From the NCBI GenBank assembly GCA_964035575.1, contig OZ037930.1:186001-250000 (forward strand): 64,000 nt of DNA, read 5' to 3'. Both the position numbers and the translations under genes were made by a program. Of the stretch, positions 52,208 through 62,357 are shown one piece after another (the first letter of the stretch is position 1; each line of letters begins with the position of its first letter). The DNA comes from Rhynchopus sp. YZ270_cl-10. Lineage: Eukaryota > Euglenozoa > Diplonemea > Diplonemida > Diplonemidae. The notes below the pieces were generated by a model, which did not search any database, had not been told where the DNA came from, and saw only the letters and a program-made list of their open reading frames with translations.

Positions 52208-52429
52208 TAGGGGAGGTGAGATGGGGATTTGATGGGGGTTTTGGGGTGTGTAAGGGGGGTTGGTATTGTGTAAATTAACGGGGGAAGGGGGGGTAAGGGA
52301 TCTGAGTTTTGTGATGTGTATGTTGATGTGTATGTGTTTGATAACTAATAGGGGGGTAATTTTTTGCGCAGAATATGGCCTTATGCCCATTTGGTGTTTT
52401 GTGTTGTGTTCTGTTGTGTGGGAGTGGGT
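52208..52429. other. intergenic, T/G-rich
   Basis: No gene or acceptor-like AG within the first 60 bases before the WW-protein start; upstream is G/T-rich low complexity. Confidence 0.35.
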
Positions 52430-53050
52430 GCCATTTGATTGTCCTGTCTTTGCGTATGGGCGAAGAGTCTGCGCCAAGAATCGCGTTTCGTTCTCTGTGG
52501 CGAATGTCTCGGTGCGCCGCCCTAACGATGGGAAGAAGGTCTCGGTTGTTAACCTGTTCATCGATGTCATGACATCGGGGACTGGGGAGTGCAAAGCTCT
52601 TCAGCTACAACGGGCGGTTCGGTACACCAGCAAGTAGAGCGTGGAATCATGACCACGAGGCAGCGGAGGTGAAGGCAGCAGACATTGTCGATCTGTTGGC
52701 TTTCTGCACCCATCACAAATTAAAGGGTGCAGTCGACAGCGCTATCTCCGTACTCGCCGCGTACAGTGTACGTCAATTGTCGATAAAAAAAACAGCAAGG
52801 ACCCCTTGCAGGACTGCCTGCAGACGCTGCACACCAACTTGGATCCCAGGAATCCAAACGGGAGTGGTCCCTTGATCCGGGCAAAGCTCCTCGACAGGCC
52901 TGAGGTGACTCGGAAGCTCACGTTGGAGAGGGTCATCGTTGGGGTTTTAATGGACATACTGCACGTACACCCCAACAGCGATGCGGGAGGCAAGGTGCAC
53001 GGTGTCGGGTGCTCGTCAGAACGAGGATGCGGCGGACATCATCGTCGCGC
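52430..53050 (+). pseudogene. plus-strand coding-like relic, unrecognised
   Basis: Successive plus-strand frames look coding-like: VSFSVANVSVRRPNDGKKVS (ends at 52637), KAADIVDLLAFCTHHKLKGA (from about 52670) and LDRPEVTRKLTLERVIVGVL (from about 52806). They are in different frames and lack clear splice junctions between them, so this resembles a decayed gene opposite to the prevailing direction. No family recognised. Confidence 0.3.
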
Positions 53051-53115
53051 TGTGAAATGGCAGTGTCCGTCAAATATTTTTTGCTCCGAAAAAAAGACCC
53101 CCCCTTTTTTTATTG

Positions 53116-53464
53116 GGGTAAGGACAATCTGGTACCCCCAAGTTTGACTTTTGGACAATTCAGACCCACAAGGTTTCGATAAAGACAGTTCAGACCCACA
53201 AGGTTTACGATAAAGACACTTCAGAACCACAAGGTTTGCATTTTGGACAGTTCAACCCCACAAGGTTTGCACTTTGGACAGTTCAGCCCTTGTGGGTCTG
53301 AACTGTCCAAAATGCAAACCTTGTGGTTCTGAACTGTCCAAAATGCAAACCTTGTGGGTCTGAAGTGTCCAAAATGCAAACCTTGTGCGTGTATTCTCCT
53401 TCTAAGGTGCTTGCTCTCCATACCTAGACCCTCGAATTTTTTTTTTCACCCCCATACATATGGG
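53116..53464. repeat. large inverted repeat, left arm outer part
   Basis: Complementary to 57414-57816. It contains short units of about 28 bp (CACAAGGTTTGCATTTTGGA plus CAGTTCAGACC) that run in one direction to about 53286 and then in the other, so the arm itself is a head-to-head array. The arm is interrupted at 53464 by a hAT element and continues at 56265. Confidence 0.85.
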
Positions 53465-56264
53465 CAGGGGACATTGGTAGTTTGAGATTTTGAAAAAAAA
53501 GCCGGTGTGAGGCAATTTTTTTTTCCCCACGCATTTTTGGCAGAGACCTCCACAACTCTTTCCCCTCCGCGCCCTATGACATCAAAACTTTTCTGGCGAA
53601 GCCACGGTACGCAACATTTCAAAAATTGTGACATAAAATCGCACGCTTTTATAGCCAAACTATGGTAAAGGTAGCTGTGACTATGGCATAGGGTAGAGCT
53701 GTGGGCTACCGCTCGTCATTTTTAGCTGCGCCGCAGGCGCACGGTACGCTACTTTTTTATGAGAGTTGCGAACATCTATTTCTTTTGATTGAACGGACCG
53801 ATTGGTCTTTATGGTGGGGTCACATGCACATAAGAAACCGCTACAGATGTGGTTGTGGCCTTGTATGAGGAGGTAAAATTCAGAAAAAAATTCAGAAATC
53901 CGCCTTTTTGCAGCGTTTTCAGGCTCAGTTATCGTGCATAATCGCGTGTCATCGTGCGTCATCGTGCGTTATCGTGCGTCATCGCTCTGGTGCACTTTTT
54001 TAGGGGGCAATTGGGGGGTTTCGCAGCCACTCACCCTGCACCTTCCTCAGCTTGTCTCGTCGATGACGCACGATAACAACACGACAGGCTTCAACCGTGA
54101 CGATCCTATTTTCCGGGTTTTTTCGGCTGGGGACCGGTTTTTTTCCCGCCCTTCTCGCGTCTTTTTTGTGTGATTTTTGTGCCCTTTTCCCGGGTTTTTG
54201 CGCTTTGCGCGGCCTCCCTGACAAATTTGGGAAGCTGTCTTAAGCACTGTGAAAATTCGACCGAATTGAACACAATCTGGGTCATGTCTGGATGATGGGT
54301 GGAGGGATTTTAGACCATATTAACACCCCCGATCAACTAATCATAAAGGGTGCGACTTGACCTCCGTAACCCTCTCACGGAGACGAGAGCGAGGTCGATG
54401 TCGCCATACGTCGGGGCGTCACGGTCTCATCCACACAAAGTATTTTTTTTTCGGGCTCCTCTGAGCCGCTGTGGACACCAAAAATGCAGTGGAGAAGGCG
54501 GGAAAAAAATGCGGGAAAAAAATCGAGTTCGCCCGAATCTGGGGACGGGGACGACATTTAGAGAAAGGCATGTGAACGCGATTTCACTTTATTTTAATAA
54601 GTGGTGGTTTCACGGGGTTGCACCACTAGGGCTGGGAGGGGGAGGGTGGAATCTGTGCGCACATGTTGGGAGGAAAAGTTACTTGTGTCTCTTTGTATCA
54701 AAGTTTAGTGTTGCATTGAAGCATCCACACCATAGCACCATAGCACCATAGCACCATAGCACCATAGCACCATAGCACCATAGCACCATAGCACCATAGC
54801 ACCATAGCACCATAGCACCATAGCACCATAGCACCATAGCACCATAGCACCATAGCACCATAGCACCATAGCACCATAGCACCATAGCACCATAGCACCA
54901 TAGCACCATAGCACCATAGCACCATAGCACCATAGCACCATAGCACCATAGCACCATAGCACCATAGCACCATAGCACCATAGCACCATAGCACCATAGC
55001 ACCATAGCACCATAGCACCATAGCACCATAGCACCATAGCACCATAGCACCATAGCACCATAGCACCATAGCACCATAGCACCATAGCACCATAGCACCA
55101 TAGTACCATAGTACCATAGTACCATAGTACCATAGTACCATAGTACCATAGTACCATAGTACCATAGTACCATAGTACCATAGTACCATAGTACCATAGT
55201 ACCATAGTACCATAGTACCATAGTACCATAGTACCATAGTACCATAGTACCATAGTACCATAGTACCATAGTACCATAGTACCATAGTACCATAGTACCA
55301 TAGTACCATAGTACCATAGTACCATAGTACCATAGTACCATAGTACCATAGTACCATAGTACCATAGTACCATAGTACCATAGTACCATAGTACCATAGT
55401 ACCATAGTACCATAGTACCATAGTACCATAGTACCATAGTACCATAGTACCATAGTACCATAGTACCATAGTACCATAGTACCATAGTACCATAGTACCA
55501 TAGTACCATAGTACCATAGTACCATAGTACCATAGTACCATAGTACCATAGTACCATAGTACCATAGTACCATAGTACCATAGTACCATAGTACCATAGT
55601 ACCATAGTACCATAGTACCATAGTACCATAGTACCATAGTACCATAGTACCATAGTACCATAGTACCATAGTACCATAGTACCATAGTACCATAGTACCA
55701 TAGTACCATAGTACCATAGTACCATAGTACCATAGTACCATAGTACCATAGTACCATAGTACCATAGTACCATAGTACCATAGTACCATAGTACCATAGT
55801 ACCATAGTACCATAGTACCATAGTACCATAGTACCATAGTACCATAGCACCATAGCACCATAGTACCATAGTACCATAGTACCATAGTACCATAGTACCA
55901 TAGTACCATAGTACCATAGTACCATAGTACCATAGTACCATAGTACCATAGTACCATAGTACCATAGTACCATAGTACCATAGTACCATAGTACCATAGT
56001 ACCATAGTACCATAGTACCATAGTACCATAGTACCATAGTACCAGTGAAAACCAGTGAAACCACCACTAAAAAAACAAAAAAAGTGAAATCGTGTTGTCA
56101 TCGTGCGTCATCGTGCGTCATCGTGCACAATCACGTGTTATCGCCCCCTACCCCGCAGCCCAGGAAACGCTGCACTTTTTCTTTTTTTTTTTTTTTTCCT
56201 CAAAATCCCACACCGGCTTAGCCGGTGTGGCCACACCGGCACACCGGCATACTAATGTCCCCTG
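53465..56264. mobile_element. 2.8-kb non-autonomous hAT element carrying a satellite
   Basis: Ends CAGGGGACATTGGTAGT and, complemented, CAGGGGACATTAGTATG. Flanked by a perfect 8-bp duplication CATATGGG (53457-53464 and 56265-56272). Subterminal CCGGTGTG repeats occur on both sides, and tandem TCATCGTGCG decamers occur near both ends of the interior (about 53935-53990 and 56098-56145). It shares CGAAGCCACGGTACGCAACA and GCCGCAGGCGCACGGTACGC (about 53735) with the element at 4863-5489. No transposase frame. About 47% of its length is the 8-bp satellite at 54728-56039. Confidence 0.9.
54728..56039. repeat. 1,312-bp satellite of an 8-bp unit (164 copies)
   Basis: Exactly 164 units of YACCATAG. 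The first 47 or so are CACCATAG; from about 55104 nearly all are TACCATAG, apart from two C-type units near 55848-55863. No other variants are seen. The minus strand has no stop in any frame because the unit has none, giving spurious proteins of repeated MVLWYYGT. Confidence 0.97.
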
Positions 56265-56728
56265 CATATGGGTGCATTTCGACGATTTGAGGCCATTCAA
56301 AGAAAAAGTTGGCACTTTTGAGCATCTGTGGGGGTCTATAACACGGTTTTGCGTACACAGTGTGGTGGGAACACTTCCTTTAACCAGCCAGTGCCAGAAA
56401 TTCATACTTTTGGTGTAATTCTGTAGGGGGGTGGGTGTGCGGTGGGTGGATTTGGGATTTGAGCACTCGAAACTGTTTTGGTATCTATCTTAGTATAAAT
56501 TGCCTTTTTCTTACTACAAAAAAAAATGGAGTTGTGCACCAGGTAGGGGGAAGGGTGGAAATGGGGTTGCAAGAAAGGTAGTAGCATTGTCCTTTTTTTT
56601 ATGTGCACACATCTTGTTCCATAATTTGTTTTTTTGCTATGCATCCAGTATGGGTACTCCATCTGGTTCTGGATAGTGAGGGGAAACAGTTTTATTTTTA
56701 CAATACGAAGTTCCTTTTTTCTTTGTGG
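56265..56728. repeat. large inverted repeat, left arm inner part
   Basis: Continuation of the left arm after the hAT element; complementary to 56951-57413 (for example CAATACGAAGTTCC at 56701 and its complement at about 56965). Confidence 0.85.
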
Positions 56729-56950
56729 TTGCTTTTTTTTTTTTTTTTTGAAAACGTGGTTGTATTAGTGTAGACACCAGAGGATGAACTCCACTATAGT
56801 TTTATTTTTTTTGTAAAGTTGACGTTGAAACGCCAGTGCGTATCATAGAACTCGTAGAGGAGGGGAAGCTGGAAAACAACAGGGGAAAAAAAAAAGAAAC
56901 AATGGGAGTAACAAAATTTGTCCCAAAAATATTACAACACAGGTAAAAGG
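56729..56950. other. 222-bp centre of the large inverted repeat
   Basis: Unpaired spacer between the arms, containing a T-run and a short dispersed element at 56757-56798 (AGTGTAGACACC to CTCCACT). No gene. Confidence 0.7.
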
Positions 56951-57816
56951 CCACAAAGAAAAAAGGAACTTCGTATTGTAAAAATAAAACTGTTTCCCCT
57001 CACTATCCAGAACCAGATGGAGTACCCATACTGGATGCAAAGCAAAAAAACAAATTATGGAACAAGATGTGTGTACATAAAAAAAAGGACAATGCTACTA
57101 CCTTTCTTGCAACCCCATTTCCACCCTTCCCCCTACCTGGTGCACAACTCCATTTTTTTTTGTAGTAAGAAAAAGGCAATTTATACTAAGATAGATACCA
57201 AAACAGTTTCGAGTGCTCAAATCCCAAATCCACCCACCACACACCCACCCCCCTACAGAATTACACCAAAAGTATGAATTTCTGGCACTGGCTGGTTAAA
57301 GGAAGTGTTCCCACCACACTGTGTACGCAAAACCGTGTTATAGACCCCCACAGATGCTCAAAAGTGCCAACTTCTTCTTGAATGGCCTCAAATCGTCGAA
57401 ATGCACCCATATGTATGGGGGTGAAAAAAAAAATTCGAGGGTCTAGGTATGGAGAGCAAGCACCTTAGAAGGAGAAAACACGCACAAGGTTTGCATTTTG
57501 GACACTTCAGACCCACAAGGTTTGCATTTTGGACAGTTCAGACCACAAGGTTTGCATTTTGGACACTTTAGACCCACAAGGTTTGCATTTTGGACAGTTC
57601 AGACCCACAAGGGCTGAACTGTCCAAAGTGCAAACCTTGTGGGGTTGAACTGTCCAAAATGCAAACCTTGTGGTTCTGAAGTGTCTTTATCGTAAACCTT
57701 GTGGGTCTGAAGTGTCTTTATCGTAAACCTTGTGGGTCTGAACTGTCTTTATCGAAACCTTGTGGGTCTGAATTGTCCAAAAGTCAAACTTGGGGGTACC
57801 AGATTGTCCTTACCCC
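56951..57816. repeat. large inverted repeat, right arm (uninterrupted)
   Basis: 866 bp, complementary to 53116-53464 plus 56265-56728. It keeps the empty target site: its complement reads CATACATATGGGTGCATTTC with a single CATATGGG (57406-57413). It has about one extra 28-bp unit compared with the left arm. Confidence 0.85.
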
Positions 57817-59775
57817 TTTTTTATTTGTTTTTCCTCCGGACAGCCTAAAGCCAACCCATTGTGCATAACTAAAGTCTGCACTCAATTTCTTTTTTTTTTA
57901 TAAATCTTTGAACAGAACCTAGCCTAGGACATGCATTGGCTCCTGTAGAGAGGGGGGTTGCAAGACGATGAAAGAAAACTGGAAGGGTGCACATGAGTCA
58001 CAGTACGGTGCACACACGGCACACATCTTCAGAGTGAGGAAACGAGCCCCATAGAACCTCATAGAAAGCCGACAGCGCAAAAAACGCCTCACCGTTCACA
58101 GGCGGACCCAGACGTTTTTGTTGTGTCGACAATCGGGCTCATTGAATTAAGAACCCACTAGGGGCTTTGTAATAGGGTCTTTTTTACTAGGTCATTTTTG
58201 CTTCGAAAAAAAAAACTGTTTTTTTTTAAAAGGGTTTGGTGCATCTCTCTACACTCTAGACGCAAAAGAGACAGTAGACACAGCCTTCTTTGGTAGATCC
58301 GTATCGGCTTTCTGACTGTCGAAAGGGGAAAAAGGGGGTAATTTTTTTTGGGGAAGGTAAATACGTTGCTGATCTTTGACATGGACACAATAAAACAGAA
58401 GAAAAAAAAACCCCAGAATTGAATAATGCCTGGGTACCCACAACAAGAAAGAAAATATTTTGTAAGGCGACCCTGAGGCTCTCACGCAAAGTATCGAGAG
58501 TATCACCTATTGGGGAGACATAGAGCATGACACCTAGTAACGACACCCTACAGAAGACAGAAGGTTGGGGAAAAAAAAACCCGAGTCACTTACTTCGCAC
58601 AAGGAGTTGCTCCCTTGTGTTCCAATTATACCCGTTTCGTTGACTGACGAGCGGTAGCGGGAGTAGGACATCTCAACGTAGACCGCGAAATGGAAGTAAG
58701 TTGGGCGGAGGGTGGGCGTGGCGTGGATATATTCTGTTGCGACACGTGATTTTTCCAAGTTTTCAAAAAACAAAAACATGGTGTGATCACCCAAACGGAT
58801 TCTCCGTGGTTCCCCCGTGTCTTCCGTGGGTTGTCCGTACCCCCTGAATCACACCAAAATAGCTCTTTATTAAAACAAATCATCATCACACCTCTTCACA
58901 AATCTTCACAAAAATGGCAAATACTATGTTTGTGAAGATTTGTGAAAAGTTTGTGAAGAGTGGTGAAGATTTGTAAATCCCATACCCGGAACACACCATC
59001 ATGGGTCATTATTTCACTCGAGAATTTGGAATTGCACGCACACACACACACACACACAAGGTTCGCTGTTGTTCGTTTGCCAAGAAAAAGGGGTATTTTG
59101 GCGGGCAGAAAAAGAATTGAAAAAACAAAAAAAAAGGATCTATCTGCTTTTTGTTTGATTTCCCCTTTTCTTTCTGCGCAGATATACCTAGAGGTTTTTT
59201 TTTGTTGTTTGAAACGTTCAGAGAGAGAGAGAGGAATCCTTAAGCCTCCTCTACATGCTCAAGTCACCTAAACGAAAGAGAAGGTGAGTAATAAAATTGA
59301 GACCAACAAAAAATTAGTGGGTATAAATAAGACCACAAAAAAAAAAGAAAACGAACACAGCTATTTACATTGTTTTGAAATGATGGAAAAAACAAACCAC
59401 TCTTTTTTTTCACTCTTTTTTTAGTTGCCACAAATTGCAGCAAAATCGACACAAAAATAGATAAAAATGATTCTGCCACAATTATCACATGAGAACCAAC
59501 CTAGGACGTGATTTTGCACACCTTCGATCCGAAAGAGTGAAGCAGAGATATTAAAAAAGGGGGAGGGGTGTGAATGGGGGGGGCGGAAAAAGTGCGAATC
59601 AGCCTCCTTCAGCCACACCAATATAAGAGGAATGTGTCTCTCGTGCACACACATCTTTTTAAAAAAAGAAGCGTTTATGAGATGAACCTAAGCCCCTGCA
59701 TGCTTAGGTTCACCTCAAAAACCCCCGCAAATTGTTTTTGTTTGGATTTGAGAGCTGAGTCACCTCAACAAAATA
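57817..59775. other. gene-poor region
   Basis: A/T runs, a GTGCAAAACGCCTC-type repeat at 58067-58110, a hairpin at about 58893-58976 (CTTCACAAATCTTCACAAA and complements), a (CA)10 tract near 59040-59057 and a CCTAAGCC repeat at 59678-59718. No gene supported. Confidence 0.45.
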
Positions 59776-60142
59776 CCGTAATCGTAAGAATTCTGGGACG
59801 TAAAAATGTCCCAAGTTTCAGATTTTCCCCCAATTGTCCCAGTTTTATTACGTCCCAGAATTGTTCGGGCGGTTTTCCGGGTACTTGTCAATTTTTTGGG
59901 GGTGTGGGTGGTGGTTGGCGGAGGGATCATAACCGTCCCAAGTATGTATATTATTTTTGTTTGTTGGACATGTTTGGGTTTGCACCGAAGTGCATGGGTG
60001 AGGGAGGGGGGAAGGTCACACAGACAATTCTGGGACGTAAATATTCTGGGACGTAAAAATGTCCCAAGTTTAAAAAAGTTAAAAATGTCCCAGTTTTGTT
60101 ACGTCCCAAAAATTTTACGCCCCAGAATTCTTACGATTACGG
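59776..60142. mobile_element. 367-bp MITE with TA-flanked inverted repeats
   Basis: Ends CCGTAATCGTAAGAATTCTG and complement, flanked by TA. Inside are several CTGGGACGTAA/TTACGTCCCAG copies in both orientations. No coding capacity. The TA target fits Tc1/mariner or a related group. Confidence 0.65.
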
Positions 60143-60496
60143 TATGTTGGTAATATTATGGGAAATATCCCTTTTTTTGAAAACTTGGTACTAGCGTCGA
60201 CCCTCCACAATGCTTTTTGATTTTTTTGATAAATTATTGGAGTAGTGTAGGCTGCCTCGGTTGTGTTGCCACAGTTTGTGCAATCTCCACTGTTTTTTTT
60301 CTAAACCCACGGTGTATCTACAACGTCTTTCACTAGAGACCCCCAACAAAGCCAGAAACCTCCTTTACTAAAAGGCAGAGGATACTACCATTTATCTATC
60401 TCCATTCCACCCCCCTTTTCTCTTCAACAAAATCCAAAAAAACCCAAAAAATTCAAAAAAAAAACGCATATTTTCCCTCCATTTTTCAACATTTTT
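60143..60496. other. short intergenic region with a family D repeat
   Basis: Family D copy at 60237-60292 between T-runs, then A-rich DNA up to the reductase stop. No gene. Confidence 0.5.
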
Positions 60497-61543
60497 TTAC
60501 ACCTTCCGCGATTGAATGTTACTCCTACGGGATTGACGGTGTTTTTGCGATGTTTTGTCCCAACCAGAGCGGACAACCCACGCAATCAGGACCAACCATG
60601 GAAGCACAAAGAAGTCCAGCACAGGGTTGACCCGAGGAGACATGCCGTTCGCCGCAGTGCCAAGCACACCTACGTCCCCCGCACCACAGTAGATATTATA
60701 GTCCCCATAGCTGAGCGACGTCAACACTGCGTTTGCCACGTACTCCGGTTTGTACACTGTATCGTCCTTTTCGATCGCCCTGCACGCTGCCGGCTTCGAC
60801 TTCTCCTCCACCTCAAACCCAGGGGTGTCCATTCCCGGAGGGTACGCAATGTGCACTGTCACACCTGACCCCGAAGTTTCATTTCTCAGTGTGTCCGCTA
60901 ATCCGCGAAGTGCATATTTCGTGGGTGCGTATGCAGCGTATCCTTCATAGCTGGTCAACGCCAACGCAGAGGAAACGATGCAGATAGCACCAGACCCTCT
61001 CTCCAGCATCGCAGGCAGAACTTCATACACAACGTTGAGCGACCCAAAGTAGTTGAGGTTCATTGACTTTTTGTACTCAGGGAGGGATCGTTCAAAGAAG
61101 GTGCCAGTCAACGCAGAGCCAGCGCAGGGGATGAGGCAGTCGATTGGCCCATAGGTCGAGACAGCCTGCTCCACAATGTTCTTCACAGCGTCCGCATCGG
61201 TGACGTCACCAAGCGCAATTTTGATTGCAGGAATTTTTGATAGCAGCCTCTGCCGTTCCTTCGCCCCCTTCTTTGACGTACCTTCCGGTCCAAGCGCCGC
61301 AAGACGTGCCGTTTCCTCAGCCGCCTCCTTCCCTCTCGCAGCAATAGTCACCTTCGCCCCTCCCCATGCAAGCTGAAGTGCCATGCTCCGTCCCAGACCC
61401 TGGCTGCCTCCAGTGATGAGGTAATGCTTCCCGGCGACGGCAGGGCCGGTCCGGGCACGGCAGTACACAAGAAGCTGTGAAAGAAGAAACAAAAAGACGA
61501 CTCCACCGCCGGAAGCAATCAGGATCAGTTGGTATAATTCCAT
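60497..61543 (-). CDS. KDSR: 3-ketodihydrosphingosine reductase (short-chain dehydrogenase)
   Basis: 348 aa, ATG at 61543, 19 bases after AATCCCCTTCAG. An N-terminal membrane anchor (LILIASGGGVVFLFLLSQLL) is followed by a Rossmann-fold SDR: cofactor motif TGGSQGLG (44-51), PCAG (139-142), catalytic Ser about 191, and YAPTK (Tyr 205, Lys 209). YPPGMDTPGFEVEEKSKP is the loop typical of KDSR/TSC10. C-terminal hydrophobic spans (FFVLPWLVLIAWVV) are also as in this family. The enzyme reduces 3-ketodihydrosphingosine to dihydrosphingosine with NADPH, the second step of sphingolipid synthesis, at the ER face. Confidence 0.88.
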   Translation of the reverse strand: MELYQLILIASGGGVVFLFLLSQLLVYCRARTGPAVAGKHYLITGGSQGLGRSMALQLAWGGAKVTIAARGKEAAEETARLAALGPEGTSKKGAKERQRLLSKIPAIKIALGDVTDADAVKNIVEQAVSTYGPIDCLIPCAGSALTGTFFERSLPEYKKSMNLNYFGSLNVVYEVLPAMLERGSGAICIVSSALALTSYEGYAAYAPTKYALRGLADTLRNETSGSGVTVHIAYPPGMDTPGFEVEEKSKPAACRAIEKDDTVYKPEYVANAVLTSLSYGDYNIYCGAGDVGVLGTAANGMSPRVNPVLDFFVLPWLVLIAWVVRSGWDKTSQKHRQSRRSNIQSRKV

Positions 61544-62357
61544 TTTGGGTTTTGTATATTTTCTGAAGGGGATTTGAAATGAAGGGAGAAAGAGAGAGAG
61601 AGAGAAGGAGTTGAGGATTGTTTCCAGGGGCGGGTATTGTGCGAAGTTGGGAAATATGGGTAATTTTGTTATATTTTTTTTCTCGGACAACGCAAAAAGA
61701 GGAGGTTTTCGCTTATGGGAGGTTGGGTGGATAAATCTGAAGCATGGGGTGGGTGGACAAAACACAACCCACAAAGACAAATGCGTTCAAAAAAAACCCC
61801 CCCGTTAAAAAAAAACAAAAAGTGATATCGCTGAAGGCTGGACAAAACGAAAACGCCTTGGCTTTCCTTCCTCTGAGGATAAAAAAGTAGAGTTGAAATA
61901 CAAAGCCCGCTCGTGAACAGTGTATCTTGGTACAATGACCGGCTGTACCGGGGTGGACACCAACCATGCAGTCCTACATCCAAAAGAGAACTCTTGACAT
62001 ACAAACTCGTCAAAGCCCTGACAGTGTATTAACAAAAAGACTACTAAATTATGCCCACCACCAAGGTACTACCCACACACCCCCCCAGCACCTCTGCACT
62101 GTGTTAACAGATGGTACCATTTGTCCCACACACACACTTTGCGATATGTTCCGCCCTTCGGGGATTCACCCCCCCACAAACTGCAACACACACCACACAG
62201 ATCAACTGCCTCAGCAGCGTCCTTGTGCACACCACATGCCAGGTTGAAACCTTTCCTCTGCTCTTCATTTAGACAGATCGTATTTTTCAAGCCTCCAACC
62301 CACCTATGATTTGAATAGAGAAAGGCGTCCTCTTACCAAAAAAACACCCCCATTTTT
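61544..62357. other. intergenic region
   Basis: A (GA)n-rich tract at about 61588-61606, a family C repeat at 61889-61985, then unremarkable DNA. No gene supported. Confidence 0.45.
61889..61985 (+). repeat. dispersed repeat family C copy
   Basis: GTTGAAATACAAAGCCCGCTC to GCAGTCCTACATCC, closest to the copy at 1591-1701 (TGACCGGCTGT in both). Confidence 0.6.

Noticed and set aside
54679-56101. Three overlapping minus-strand frames of over 430 codons made of MVLWYYGT repeats
   Set aside because: They exist only because the 8-bp satellite unit lacks stop codons in that direction; all three frames are equally open and there is no normal protein sequence.
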